NCBI GenBank assembly: GCA_045596365.1
Contig: JAZOCE010000002.1
Span: 62,001 to 126,000, forward strand
Source: RGIG4079 sp045596365
Lineage (GTDB): Bacteria > Bacteroidota > Bacteroidia > Bacteroidales > Muribaculaceae
DNA: 64,000 bases
Direction of reading: 5' to 3'
The notes under the pieces are model-generated. The model had not been told where the DNA came from. It made no database searches and saw only the letters and a list, made by a program, of their open reading frames with translations. This document shows positions 16,180-24,415 of this stretch, one piece after another; position 1 is the first letter of the stretch; the number at the start of each line of letters is the position of its first letter. The position numbers and the translations under genes were made by a program.

Positions 16180-18309
16180 CTATTTTTTTGCTATAGGCTC
16201 AACACCTAAGTTATAGAATATAAATGAATATATATCGGCATACTCATCAATAACCTTAGCAATAGGTTTTCCTGCGCCATGCCCGGCCTTGCTGTCGATG
16301 CGAATGATTTTAGCCTCATTACCTGTGTTTGCAGCTTGCAATGTAGCAGCATACTTGAATGAGTGAGCCGGCACCACGCGGTCGTCATGATCGGCTGTTG
16401 TTATCATTATTGCAGGATAGCGAGTACCATCATTTTTGATATTGTGCATAGGTGAATAATCCAACAAGTATTGCGCCATCTCTTTAGAATCGGCACTTGT
16501 GCCATAGTCTGAAGCCCAATTCCAACCAATAGTAAACAGATGATAACGCATCATATCCATAACACCAACTCGCGGTATTGCAACGCGAAACAAATCGGGA
16601 CGCATATTAACGCATGCACCAACGAGCAAACCTCCATTTGAGCCACCCTCAATCACCATTTTATCCTTTGACGAATATCCTTCAGCAATCAGATACTCTG
16701 CGGCTGAGATAAAGTCATTAAACACATTTAGCTTGTTCATCTTTGTTCCGGCAAGGTGCCATTCTTCGCCATATTCGCCACCTCCGCGAAGGTTGGCTTG
16801 TGCATATATTCCGCCATTTTCAAGCCACAAAATGCGTTGTGCCGAGAATCCAGGATTAAGAGAAATATTAAACCCACCATAACCATATAGATATACAGGA
16901 TTTTCCCCATTGTGCTCAAGACCTTTCTTATAGGTCAAGAACATTGGAATTTTAGTACCATCAGTCGAAGGATAGAACACTTGTTCGGTTACATAGTCAT
17001 CCATATTGAAACCATCAATTTCAACCGACTTAAATAGCTTTGACTCTCCCGATGCCAAATCATATCGATATATTGCAGTTGGATAGGTAAACGATGTAAA
17101 TGCATAGAAAACCTCATCATGTTTCTTGCTTGATGAGATACCTGCCGAGCCATATGTGGGCAACTGCATTTCACGAACAAGTTCCCCGTCAAGAGTATAG
17201 ACATATAGTCGATTTGAAGCATCTATATCATAACCTAAAATCATCTTGTTGTCGGCAAAATTTACACTTGTTAGCACCCCTTTTCCTTCGGGAATAAACT
17301 CTTTCCAATTCTCGCGCTGAGGAGTTCTTTTGTCAACGGTCATTAATCGATAGCGTGGAGCTCCATAGTTGGTATAAATATACATTGTTTCACCTACCAC
17401 ATCAAGGATAGATATTTCATAATCTTGTGAAGGTTCAATTGTAATCCATCCGGCTCCAGGTTTTGTTAAGTCTTTAACCTTTACAGCATTACCAAGACCT
17501 TGACCTGATGCATATAGCATGAGCATTGTCTCATCATCAGATGTTCCCACTGAGTGGAAATGCAATGGATTTTTTTCATCGCGGAACACCAATTGGTCTT
17601 CACTTTGTTTAGTCCCTATTTTGTGATAATACACGCTATGGTATTCATTGGCATTTGAAAACTCTTTACCGACTTCAGGACGAGGGTATGCGCTATAATA
17701 GAAACCATCACCATCCCATGCCGCGCCGGTAAATTTAGCCCATTCAATGTGATCTCCAAGCAACTGCTTTGTTTTCACATCCATGACATATATCTCCGTC
17801 CAATCAGAGCCACTGCGAGAGATCATATATGCCATGTATTTGCCATCGTTTGAGAATGATGTGCCGGTTAATGCAACCGTACCATCATCACTCAATGTGT
17901 TTGGATCAAGAAATACCTCCGGTTCATCTTCAAGATTTTCAGAGCGATATAGCACCGATTGATTTTGTAACCCATTATTACCATAGAAATAATACATTCC
18001 ATTGCGTTTAAATGGCATTCCTGGTTTAACATAGTCGTTCAACTCAGTCAAACGTTTGCGTAACGATTCTCTGAAAGGTATTTGACTCAAATAACTCTCT
18101 GTAACTTTGCGTTGAGCTTCCACCCACTCTGTTGTTACTCTTGCTGTATCATCTTCAAGCGGACGATAACGGTCATCGACTTTTATTCCGAAGTAATCTT
18201 CCACAACATCAGCTTGTGGAGCTATAGGATATTCGATTGATTTATTATTACATGCCATAAATATTCCGGCAATAACTGTCATAATAGTATAGACTAATAG
18301 TTTGTTCAT
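16180..18309 (-). CDS. Prolyl oligopeptidase (S9A), lipoprotein
   Basis: A 709-residue serine peptidase with a lipobox signal (I-F-M-A-C, Cys about 20), so it is probably periplasmic and membrane tethered. A beta-propeller occupies about residues 75-410 and the alpha/beta hydrolase domain the rest: nucleophile Ser557 in E-G-G-S-N-G-G, Asp near 640 in T-A-D-H-D-D-R-V, and His near 677 in K-A-G-H-G-A-G. It cleaves short peptides after proline. It lies 2 nt after a small membrane protein gene and 1 nt before a lipoprotein gene. Confidence 0.92.
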   Translation of the reverse strand: MNKLLVYTIMTVIAGIFMACNNKSIEYPIAPQADVVEDYFGIKVDDRYRPLEDDTARVTTEWVEAQRKVTESYLSQIPFRESLRKRLTELNDYVKPGMPFKRNGMYYFYGNNGLQNQSVLYRSENLEDEPEVFLDPNTLSDDGTVALTGTSFSNDGKYMAYMISRSGSDWTEIYVMDVKTKQLLGDHIEWAKFTGAAWDGDGFYYSAYPRPEVGKEFSNANEYHSVYYHKIGTKQSEDQLVFRDEKNPLHFHSVGTSDDETMLMLYASGQGLGNAVKVKDLTKPGAGWITIEPSQDYEISILDVVGETMYIYTNYGAPRYRLMTVDKRTPQRENWKEFIPEGKGVLTSVNFADNKMILGYDIDASNRLYVYTLDGELVREMQLPTYGSAGISSSKKHDEVFYAFTSFTYPTAIYRYDLASGESKLFKSVEIDGFNMDDYVTEQVFYPSTDGTKIPMFLTYKKGLEHNGENPVYLYGYGGFNISLNPGFSAQRILWLENGGIYAQANLRGGGEYGEEWHLAGTKMNKLNVFNDFISAAEYLIAEGYSSKDKMVIEGGSNGGLLVGACVNMRPDLFRVAIPRVGVMDMMRYHLFTIGWNWASDYGTSADSKEMAQYLLDYSPMHNIKNDGTRYPAIMITTADHDDRVVPAHSFKYAATLQAANTGNEAKIIRIDSKAGHGAGKPIAKVIDEYADIYSFIFYNLGVEPIAKK

Positions 18310-18311
18310 GA

Positions 18312-18548
18312 TTATTGATTTTTATCGTTTTTATTCTCGTTTCTTGCAATATCATCCTCTCGCTCGCGGCGCAAACGCTCCTTGCGTTTAAGGCTGAAAT
18401 GCAATAATATTATCGCCAATAGTGAGCCGGCTATAATTCCAAAATAATACAAATACCGCCCTTCAAAAAAGATTGAGCGCCCCACATAACACATTACACC
18501 CAAATAGGCAAGAAGCGCAAGAGGGATTATTGTTGAACGTTTCTTCAT
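18312..18548 (-). CDS. Small two-helix membrane protein, unknown function
   Basis: A 78-residue protein with two hydrophobic segments (about 8-25 and 34-52) and a strongly charged Lys/Arg/Glu/Asp tail, so the tail is probably cytosolic. I do not recognise the family. Spacings of 3 nt and 2 nt to its neighbours place it firmly in the operon between the exonuclease and the oligopeptidase. Confidence 0.7.
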   Translation of the reverse strand: MKKRSTIIPLALLAYLGVMCYVGRSIFFEGRYLYYFGIIAGSLLAIILLHFSLKRKERLRREREDDIARNENKNDKNQ

Positions 18549-18551
18549 CTG

Positions 18552-19205
18552 CTATAATTGATTTGTTTGTTCTTGTTGTTCTTCTATTTCAACTATATAT
18601 TGCGAATTCTCAGGGATGAATTGCCCCGACTTAAAATAATCATACAATTTCAAACATGCCCATGCATCAATTGCAGCATAGGACTGCTGCGAAGGAGATA
18701 GCACATCAGCTTCCCAATTTGACAATCGTTGACCTTTCGATATGCGCTCGCCAAAAACTATCGCATAAATCTTTTGTAGACTACAATCTCTTATTTTATA
18801 ATCTTTAACCAATGTCTGCAACTCAACGATATTCTTAGGAGTGAAATCTGCAACACGATGCAACGCATGAAAATCATCTTTCAAAGACAAGCCCACCTTA
18901 ATAATATCCTTGTTCTCAAACAATTGACGCAACTCTTCAAAAAATCCAAGTTTGTTTATGCGGAATAGAAAACATTGTGTCGCAGTAGCAATTTGTACAA
19001 GAGACACCTTGTTAGGTCTCCCCTTGCGAAACATAGGCTTTGTTTCGGTATCTACCCCTATTATCGATTGTCTACTCAAATAAGCAATTGCACCTTCAGC
19101 CGTATCTTCATCCTCTATAACGGTGATATATCCAGGATATACAACTGTAGGCAATCCTGACAATTCCTCTTTCGTTATCGATATTGAAAATCTACTCCAA
19201 TCCAT
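18552..19205 (-). CDS. 3'-5' exonuclease of the DEDDy (RNase D-like) family
   Basis: A 217-residue single-domain nuclease. Exo I is V-D52-T-E54, Exo II is G-L-S-L-K-D-D-F near 112, and Exo III is Y-A-A-I-D-A-W near 182, giving the DEDDy set. It lacks the HRDC domains of full RNase D, as is usual for this short Bacteroidota form. The substrate, RNA or DNA ends, cannot be told from sequence. It starts 3 nt after metA. Confidence 0.85.
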   Translation of the reverse strand: MDWSRFSISITKEELSGLPTVVYPGYITVIEDEDTAEGAIAYLSRQSIIGVDTETKPMFRKGRPNKVSLVQIATATQCFLFRINKLGFFEELRQLFENKDIIKVGLSLKDDFHALHRVADFTPKNIVELQTLVKDYKIRDCSLQKIYAIVFGERISKGQRLSNWEADVLSPSQQSYAAIDAWACLKLYDYFKSGQFIPENSQYIVEIEEQQEQTNQL

Positions 19206-19208
19206 AGT

Positions 19209-20126
19209 TTACTTGATATCTCGAATATCGTAGGGAGTCTCTTGATACACAAAATAGTTGAGCCAATTAGAGAAAAGCAAATTGGCATGAGAACGCCATC
19301 GCACAATTGGAGGATTGTCGGGATTATCATTTTCATAATAATTTACCGGTATATCTGGATTAATCCCCTTTTCCAAATCACGACGATACTCAAAGTCAAG
19401 CGTACCGGGAGAATACTCTGAATGTCCTGTAATAAAAAACTCACGACCGCCACGAGCCATTACCATATAGATACCACTCTCGGCACTTTCAGCAATAATT
19501 TTCAATGCCGGAACTTTGTCTATATCCTCACGACGCACCTCGCTATAACGGCTATGAGGCACATAAAACACATCATCAAAACCTCGGAATATAGGGTTTA
19601 ACTCATCATCAATATAATGCTTAAACACACCCGATATCTTTCTGTCAAGTACATACTTGGGCACGCCATAGTGGTAATAAAGTCCAGCAAGTGCAGCCCA
19701 ACAGATATATAATGTTGATGTTACATGTTTTTTAGCCCACGCAAAAATTTCGGTCAGTTCGTCCCAATAATCGACATCTTCAAAGTCCACCTTTTCTACC
19801 GGTGCACCTGTTATTATCAATCCGTCATAATTATTATGTTTTATCTCATCAAACTTTTTATAAAAAGTCTCAATATGCTCACGAGGAGTATTTTTTGACA
19901 CATGACTATCAGTATCGATGAAATCAAGCTCAACCTGCAATGGAGTATTTGAAATGAGACGCAACAGATCAGTCTCAGTCATTATCTTTAACGGCATGAG
20001 ATTGAGTATGGCAATGCGCAATGGGCGTATATCTTGCGACGACGCACGTTGCTCATCAATCACAAATATATTTTCTTCTCTCAACGCCTCCACAGCAGGA
20101 AGCGAAACAGGAACTCTTACAGGCAT
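19209..20126 (-). CDS. metA: Homoserine O-acyltransferase MetA, predicted acetyl-specific
   Basis: A 305-residue enzyme that acylates homoserine in methionine synthesis. The catalytic Cys142 is in Y-I-C-W-A, with the His/Glu partners in the E-F-F-I-T-G-H-S-E-Y-S block. Residue 111, in T-G-A-P-V-E, is Glu. In characterised MetA enzymes Glu111 goes with acetyl-CoA and Gly111 with succinyl-CoA, so this is predicted to make O-acetylhomoserine despite its usual name. It is first in a tight five-gene minus-strand operon, with no other methionine genes nearby. Confidence 0.93.
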   Translation of the reverse strand: MPVRVPVSLPAVEALREENIFVIDEQRASSQDIRPLRIAILNLMPLKIMTETDLLRLISNTPLQVELDFIDTDSHVSKNTPREHIETFYKKFDEIKHNNYDGLIITGAPVEKVDFEDVDYWDELTEIFAWAKKHVTSTLYICWAALAGLYYHYGVPKYVLDRKISGVFKHYIDDELNPIFRGFDDVFYVPHSRYSEVRREDIDKVPALKIIAESAESGIYMVMARGGREFFITGHSEYSPGTLDFEYRRDLEKGINPDIPVNYYENDNPDNPPIVRWRSHANLLFSNWLNYFVYQETPYDIRDIK

Positions 20127-20152
20127 TTCTATTTAATATCGTTATTAAACTA

Positions 20153-20160
20153 CAAAGTTA
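20153..20160 (-). promoter_or_regulatory. Promoter -7 box of the metA operon
   Basis: On the minus strand this reads TAACTTTG, with a TTG about 21 nt further upstream (20182-20184). The start codon is 26 nt downstream of the box. Confidence 0.6.
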
Positions 20161-20244
20161 ATCAATTCCTCCCACAATGCCCAACTACGATATTTTATTT
20201 TTCTTAAATTGACATTTTATATCTTGTTTCGACAAAATTATGCG

Positions 20245-20252
20245 TATCTTTG
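20245..20252 (+). promoter_or_regulatory. Promoter -7 box upstream of the structured RNA region
   Basis: TATCTTTG with a TTG 18 nt upstream (20224-20226). Transcription would begin near 20258, some 70 nt before the long hairpin. Confidence 0.6.
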
Positions 20253-20329
20253 TAACGAATATTCAAACTAAAATACATGAAATAACAGAAAAATTAACAT
20301 ATTAATAACTGCGTTTACTATTATTCGAT

Positions 20330-20449
20330 ATACTCTGAAAATTTGGCGATTAGAAGAAGTACAAATACGAATAAGTTCAGTGAGCGCCTACGCTAAAGCG
20401 TGGGTGGAACTTATCATTTGTACGGGTCGCGCCAAATACCCCAGAGTAT
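20330..20449 (+). ncRNA. Long imperfect hairpin RNA, 6S-RNA-like
   Basis: Five helices stack in one arm: 20330-20337/20442-20449, 20341-20348/20430-20437, 20359-20366/20416-20423, 20371-20378/20407-20414 and an apical 20385-20393/20398-20406 with a TAAA loop. The first four are perfect 8-bp helices. An asymmetric internal loop (10 versus 6 nt) lies near the middle, as in the central bubble of 6S RNA. The segment 20397-20405 can also pair with 20459-20467, giving an alternative fold. The strand is inferred from the upstream promoter. It may be 6S RNA, another Bacteroidales structured RNA, or the leader of the PAP2 gene. Confidence 0.55.
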
Positions 20450-20542
20450 GATAACGAAGCCCACGTTTCTTTATTGTACTCCGGAATGTTTGTACGCGTC
20501 TCGTATTATTGAATTATAGTCCGCGCACAAACAACAGCGTAG

Positions 20543-21334
20543 ATGAAAAAATTTAATTTCATTAAAGCGAGCATATCTTTATGTTTGCTTGCAAGTAACA
20601 TTGTGCCTATATCTGCACAAGAAACGGTAGAAGTTGATAGTTTAAACAATTTTACTTCAACCAAATCAGTGTCCTGTAAATCCCATAATTTTAAATTCAA
20701 GGAGTTTTTAATTCCAACTACTCTCTTCGGTTTATCAGCCCTATATGTCAACACTCCTTGTCTAATTACCCAAAAGGAGAAAATCCAAGAATGTATCTCA
20801 ACTGACGGCAAGCGCAAGACATACATTGATGATTACCTTCAATACTCCCCTATGATAGCAGTCTATGGACTAAATGCATTAGGAGTTAATGGGAAACACT
20901 GTTTCAAAGACCGCACAATATTATTAGCGATGTCATATGCGACAATGGGCATTGCTGTAAATTCGATGAAGCGAATTTTTAAAGAAAAAAGGCCTGATAG
21001 CAACGCCCGCAATTCGTTTCCATCAGGTCATACCGCCACAGTTTTTATGGGAGCTGAATTTCTATACAAAGAATACAGCGAGACTAAACCATATATAGGT
21101 TATATTGGCTATTCTGTAGCTGTAGCAACCGGATATCTGCGTATTTACAACAATCGGCATTATTTCAACGATGTGATTGCCGGTGCCTGCATCGGAATTA
21201 TGAGCACAAAGTTTGCCTATTGGCTATATCCCAAAATATTTAAGAATGTCAAATGCTCTCAGAATGCAACCATTATTGGTGCTCCCTACTACACTTCACA
21301 AGAGATTGGATTGAGTGTTAACGTTCAATTTTAG
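20543..21334 (+). CDS. PAP2-family phosphatase
   Basis: A 263-residue exported or membrane protein with an N-terminal signal-like segment (about 1-25). The three PAP2 motifs are complete: K-R-I-F-K-E-K-R-P, P-S-G-H-T, and the R-x5-H-x3-D motif in R-I-Y-N-N-R-H-Y-F-N-D. The family removes phosphate from lipid phosphates such as undecaprenyl pyrophosphate, phosphatidic acid or lipid A; which one is used here is not clear. The start lies about 94 nt after the RNA hairpin. Confidence 0.85.
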   Translation: MKKFNFIKASISLCLLASNIVPISAQETVEVDSLNNFTSTKSVSCKSHNFKFKEFLIPTTLFGLSALYVNTPCLITQKEKIQECISTDGKRKTYIDDYLQYSPMIAVYGLNALGVNGKHCFKDRTILLAMSYATMGIAVNSMKRIFKEKRPDSNARNSFPSGHTATVFMGAEFLYKEYSETKPYIGYIGYSVAVATGYLRIYNNRHYFNDVIAGACIGIMSTKFAYWLYPKIFKNVKCSQNATIIGAPYYTSQEIGLSVNVQF

Positions 21335-21477
21335 CCCTCTATAATTAAATGAACCATCACACAATTCGCCCACCATAAATATCAACAATTATAAAATCTT
21401 GCCATCTAAAATATGGCGAATTCTTTTGACTCTCTCCTACTCAACTAATTCTAACTATACATAAATACATTTTAATC

Positions 21478-21855
21478 ATGCACAAAACATCAAGACTTTT
21501 AACAGCTCTTCTATCATTATTTCTAATGTCATCTTTTACATCATGCTCCGATGACGAGTCCAAACATGATCTTCTCATTGGCAAATGGGAAGAAATAGAA
21601 TGCACCGATGGCAATCCCTCGACAATTTGGACATTTAACGCTGACGGTAGTTTTATTTGGGATAATACCTACTGGAGCGAGGAAGAATATGGAACTTGGA
21701 AACTACAAGACGACGTAATCGTTCTTTTCGATGACGACGAATACTACAAAATCAAACAATTAGACAAAAACTACCTAATAGTTCAAGACATTGAATATGA
21801 AGATGGAGAAACAAGCACATTTATCCGAGTCTCAAACGAAAGTAATCAAGATTAA
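21478..21855 (+). CDS. Small lipocalin-like lipoprotein
   Basis: A 125-residue lipoprotein with signal peptide and lipobox S-F-T-S-C (Cys about 23). The mature part, with L-I-G-K-W-E-E-I, W-T-F-N-A-D-G-S-F and G-T-W-K-L-Q-D-D-V-I, matches the short lipocalin-like repeat proteins common in Bacteroidales, probably a small beta-barrel. No specific function can be given. It stands alone and ends at a strong terminator. Confidence 0.7.
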   Translation: MHKTSRLLTALLSLFLMSSFTSCSDDESKHDLLIGKWEEIECTDGNPSTIWTFNADGSFIWDNTYWSEEEYGTWKLQDDVIVLFDDDEYYKIKQLDKNYLIVQDIEYEDGETSTFIRVSNESNQD

Positions 21856-21871
21856 TAATCACTAAATTAAT

Positions 21872-21920
21872 AACAGTCGGCTAAACGATAACTAATCATT
21901 AGCCGACTGTTTTCATTTTA
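21872..21920 (+). terminator. Intrinsic terminator after the lipocalin-like gene
   Basis: A 13-bp perfect stem (21872-21884 with 21899-21911), a 14-nt loop, then a T-rich stretch. Confidence 0.88.
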
Positions 21921-22188
21921 TATAGTTTAGATTACATCATGAATTGATATATTCATCACCTTTATAAATTAGTGTTCTACAAAGATTTAACATTATAAAC
22001 ATTAAAACATCACTAATACTATGATTTATATCCAGTCAACCGGCGTTAAAATATCCTAAATAAATCCACTTTATTTGGTTTATAAAATAAACCGATTTAC
22101 ATTTATATCACACAAAGGATTTTCACGGATATCCTTTTTATTTTAATTACATAATTTATTTTATAAACCACTTTAATAAATAAAAAAA
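21912..22188. other. AT-rich intergenic region with a palindrome
   Basis: No gene is seen. It holds a perfect 17-nt inverted repeat at 22077-22093 (7-bp arms, AAA centre), a further copy of one arm at 22163-22169, and a small hairpin with a T-rich tail at 22114-22137 that could act as a leader attenuator. Confidence 0.5.
22077..22093. promoter_or_regulatory. Candidate operator palindrome (GGTTTAT-AAA-ATAAACC)
   Basis: A perfect inverted repeat upstream of an operon that encodes its own winged-helix regulator; one arm recurs at 22163-22169 just before the first gene. Autoregulation is the obvious guess. Confidence 0.35.
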
Positions 22189-22812
22189 ATGAAAGAACAA
22201 AAATTATCCAATCAAGAGAGTTTAGATTTGATTACTACAATGATTCAAAACTCAAAAAAGAGAATGGAACTCGGATCCGGCAATATATTAATTGCATGGG
22301 GCTATGTAACAACTATTATCGCCCTTATCATTGGATGCGGATTGCTTTTAACCAACAATGTTTTGTGGATGTGGCTTTGGTTTGCAATTCCGGCAATAGG
22401 ATATCCTCTACACTATTTCCTTGCCAAGAAAAAAGAAAATAAGACATTAGCTAAAACAACTGTCGATAATTATATTTCAGGCATATGGGCTACAATTGGA
22501 ATATTCTTTGCTATACTAATGATTATATGTTTTATCTTCGGAATGAATAATTATAATGCATGGGGAACAATGTTTTTAATGACATTACCATGTTGCGGAT
22601 TTGGTGCTACATCAACCGGCATTATCCTTAAAGAAAAATCATTAATAATCGGAGGTATGACAAGCATGATTATTGGTGCTTTATTTATTATATGCTATAT
22701 TTGCCAAATAAATATTTTCGGTTATGATACTTTTGCTTTCGCATTAAGTTTCGCCGTAATGATGATTATTCCCGGACACATTATAAACAAAAAAGCTAAG
22801 GCTAAATGTTGA
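22189..22812 (+). CDS. Multi-pass membrane protein paired with a winged-helix regulator
   Basis: A 207-residue protein. The first 35 residues are polar and helical (S-N-Q-E-S-L-D-L-I-T-T-M-I-Q-N-S-K-K-R-M-E), followed by six or so hydrophobic segments. I do not recognise a functional family. The stop overlaps the start of the downstream winged-helix gene by 7 nt, so the two are made together, as in small membrane-sensor/regulator pairs common in Bacteroidota. Confidence 0.65.
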   Translation: MKEQKLSNQESLDLITTMIQNSKKRMELGSGNILIAWGYVTTIIALIIGCGLLLTNNVLWMWLWFAIPAIGYPLHYFLAKKKENKTLAKTTVDNYISGIWATIGIFFAILMIICFIFGMNNYNAWGTMFLMTLPCCGFGATSTGIILKEKSLIIGGMTSMIIGALFIICYICQINIFGYDTFAFALSFAVMMIIPGHIINKKAKAKC

Positions 22813-23093
22813 AAGAATTAAATCCTATACTCCACTCTCAATTGCGATTGGCCATAATTTCAATTTTGATGAGCGTTGAAGAAGCTGACTTTGTCTTTCT
22901 CAAAGGACAAACCAATGCGACAGCAGGCAATTTGAGCGTACAGATAGACAAATTATTATCAGCGGGTTATATAACTGTTGAGAAAAGCTTTGTAGGGAAA
23001 AAGACTCGCACAACATGTCGAATCACAACATTAGGAGAAAAGGCATTTGAAGAATATGTGAATACCCTTAAATCTTACTTAAAACTCACTTAA
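22806..23093 (+). CDS. Small winged-helix transcriptional regulator
   Basis: A 95-residue single-domain DNA-binding protein. The sequence L-R-L-A-I-I-S-I-L-M, A-T-A-G-N-L-S-V-Q-I-D-K-L-L (recognition helix) and a beta-wing around G-K-K-T-R-T-T-C-R-I-T fit the stand-alone winged-helix family (HTH_34 type, MarR-like). It overlaps the membrane protein gene by 7 nt. The palindrome at 22077 is a candidate binding site. Confidence 0.82.
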   Translation: MLKELNPILHSQLRLAIISILMSVEEADFVFLKGQTNATAGNLSVQIDKLLSAGYITVEKSFVGKKTRTTCRITTLGEKAFEEYVNTLKSYLKLT

Positions 23094-23105
23094 AATTATA
23101 AAACT

Positions 23106-23612
23106 TCATTTCTCTAATAAATCGGATTGTTCTAATTTGAGCAATCCGATTTTTCGTTCTATTCCCCCTGCATAACCTACCATTTTCCCATTACTACCTA
23201 CTACTCGATGACAAGGGACAACAATACTAATGGGATTATGACCTACTGCATTACCCACTGCCTGTGCCGACATCCACCTCTTACCCAACTCTTTTGCCAC
23301 TACATTTGCTACCTCACCGTAGGTCATCATATGCCCATAAGGTATCCGTTGCAACACTCGCCAAACAGCCTGCTGAAATGGGCTTCCTTTTAGACTGATT
23401 TGCTCGTTCATCGGAGAATTTTTGCCTGCAAAATAATCGTCAAGCCACATCTTTATATTGTGGAATATCGGCAACTCTTTTTCAGAACAATTTTCATTAA
23501 GTGTAGCCGCAAAATATTTCTGTCCTTCAAACCACAACCCGATTACACAATCCCCATCACTCGCTATTGTTATCTCACCAAACGGGGAGTTATATTTTGA
23601 AATATAATGCAT
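23106..23612 (-). CDS. ogt: Methylated-DNA-protein-cysteine methyltransferase
   Basis: A 168-residue suicide repair enzyme that removes alkyl groups from O6-alkylguanine. The active-site P-C134-H-R is in I-V-V-P-C-H-R-V-V-G, preceded by N-x-V-G-x-N-P and followed by the G-Y-A-G-G loop. The N-terminal domain is the short Ogt type without Ada regulatory modules. It starts 2 nt after the PHP phosphatase gene, as the last gene of the operon. Confidence 0.95.
   Translation of the reverse strand: MHYISKYNSPFGEITIASDGDCVIGLWFEGQKYFAATLNENCSEKELPIFHNIKMWLDDYFAGKNSPMNEQISLKGSPFQQAVWRVLQRIPYGHMMTYGEVANVVAKELGKRWMSAQAVGNAVGHNPISIVVPCHRVVGSNGKMVGYAGGIERKIGLLKLEQSDLLEK
23119..23155. terminator. Bidirectional terminator embedded in the 3' end of ogt
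   Basis: A 14-bp stem (23119-23132 with 23139-23152, one G-U) with a 6-nt loop and a T run on the plus strand lies inside the last codons of the convergent ogt gene. It would stop the plus-strand winged-helix transcript. Confidence 0.7.
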
Positions 23613-23614
23613 AT

Positions 23615-24415
23615 CTATTTTGCAAGTTCAGCAAATGCGATATCACGTGAAGCATTAATCAAATGGGGGAAATGAGCATCACTATTTACAATTATAGGCA
23701 CTCCTTTTTCCTTTAAATAAGGTAACCACTCCACGTTAGGGAACAATCGATGATGATCAAGCCAAGCTTTGGTATTTATTTCCACCACAACCCTTTTCTC
23801 TATTATCAAGTCCATCAAATCATAGACCAACTTGCGATACCACGCCTCCTTTTCTATCCCCTCTTTATAGTGTCCTGCGTTATGCCCTATTTTGTCAAAG
23901 TGCCCTATAATATCAAACCCTCCTGCCTCAAGCATCTTTGTCGATTGGCGATAAAATGTCTCTACCACATTGCGAATATCTTTGTAAAAATATTTCTCCA
24001 TCTTGATTTTAAAGTTATCGGCACTGCCATCAACATCGATATACCCAAAATCTGATGGAATAAAATGAATGGAACCTATACGATAATCCAATGGTATAGT
24101 GTCAAAATAGGCGTTGGATGGTCCCCATTCCTCTCCAAGATAATCAATTTCCATTGACACATATAACTTAACTCTATCGCCATATTTTGTTTTTAGTCGA
24201 TTGAATTCATCAAAATATTTAGAGACATTCTCATGCTTCATGTTGCATGTAGAGAGAATGGGCAGTGGTGAATGAGGAGAAAAACCATAATGGGTAAATC
24301 CCATTTCAATTGCCGATTTCACAAACTCCTCCATTTCCGCACGACCATCACAAAACTGTGTGTGCGAATGAAGATTATACAATCGGCTCTCCCCTATCTC
24401 CTTCAGAATATCCAT
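23615..24415 (-). CDS. Histidinol-phosphatase, PHP family
   Basis: A 266-residue PHP-domain phosphoesterase. Metal ligands are in N-L-H16-S-H18-T-x-x-x-D-G, the P-H-S-P loop near 47-50, M-E-I-D-Y near 87, and the C-terminal N-S-D-A-H-F. The HisK-type subfamily dephosphorylates histidinol phosphate, but no his genes are near, so the substrate is inferred from the family. It overlaps the cstA stop codon by 1 nt. Confidence 0.85.
   Translation of the reverse strand: MDILKEIGESRLYNLHSHTQFCDGRAEMEEFVKSAIEMGFTHYGFSPHSPLPILSTCNMKHENVSKYFDEFNRLKTKYGDRVKLYVSMEIDYLGEEWGPSNAYFDTIPLDYRIGSIHFIPSDFGYIDVDGSADNFKIKMEKYFYKDIRNVVETFYRQSTKMLEAGGFDIIGHFDKIGHNAGHYKEGIEKEAWYRKLVYDLMDLIIEKRVVVEINTKAWLDHHRLFPNVEWLPYLKEKGVPIIVNSDAHFPHLINASRDIAFAELAK

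Larger units (their letters stand above)
20127..20542. other. 416-nt intergenic region between metA and the PAP2 gene
   Basis: It contains the divergent metA promoter, a plus-strand -7 box at 20245 and a long RNA-like hairpin at 20330-20449. The rest (20460-20542) shows no gene. No intrinsic terminator with a clear T run separates the hairpin from the PAP2 gene. Confidence 0.7.

Noticed and set aside
22114..22145. Hairpin with T-rich tail upstream of the membrane protein gene as a riboswitch terminator
   Set aside because: Only a 7-bp stem and no recognisable aptamer upstream; kept only as a note on the intergenic region.
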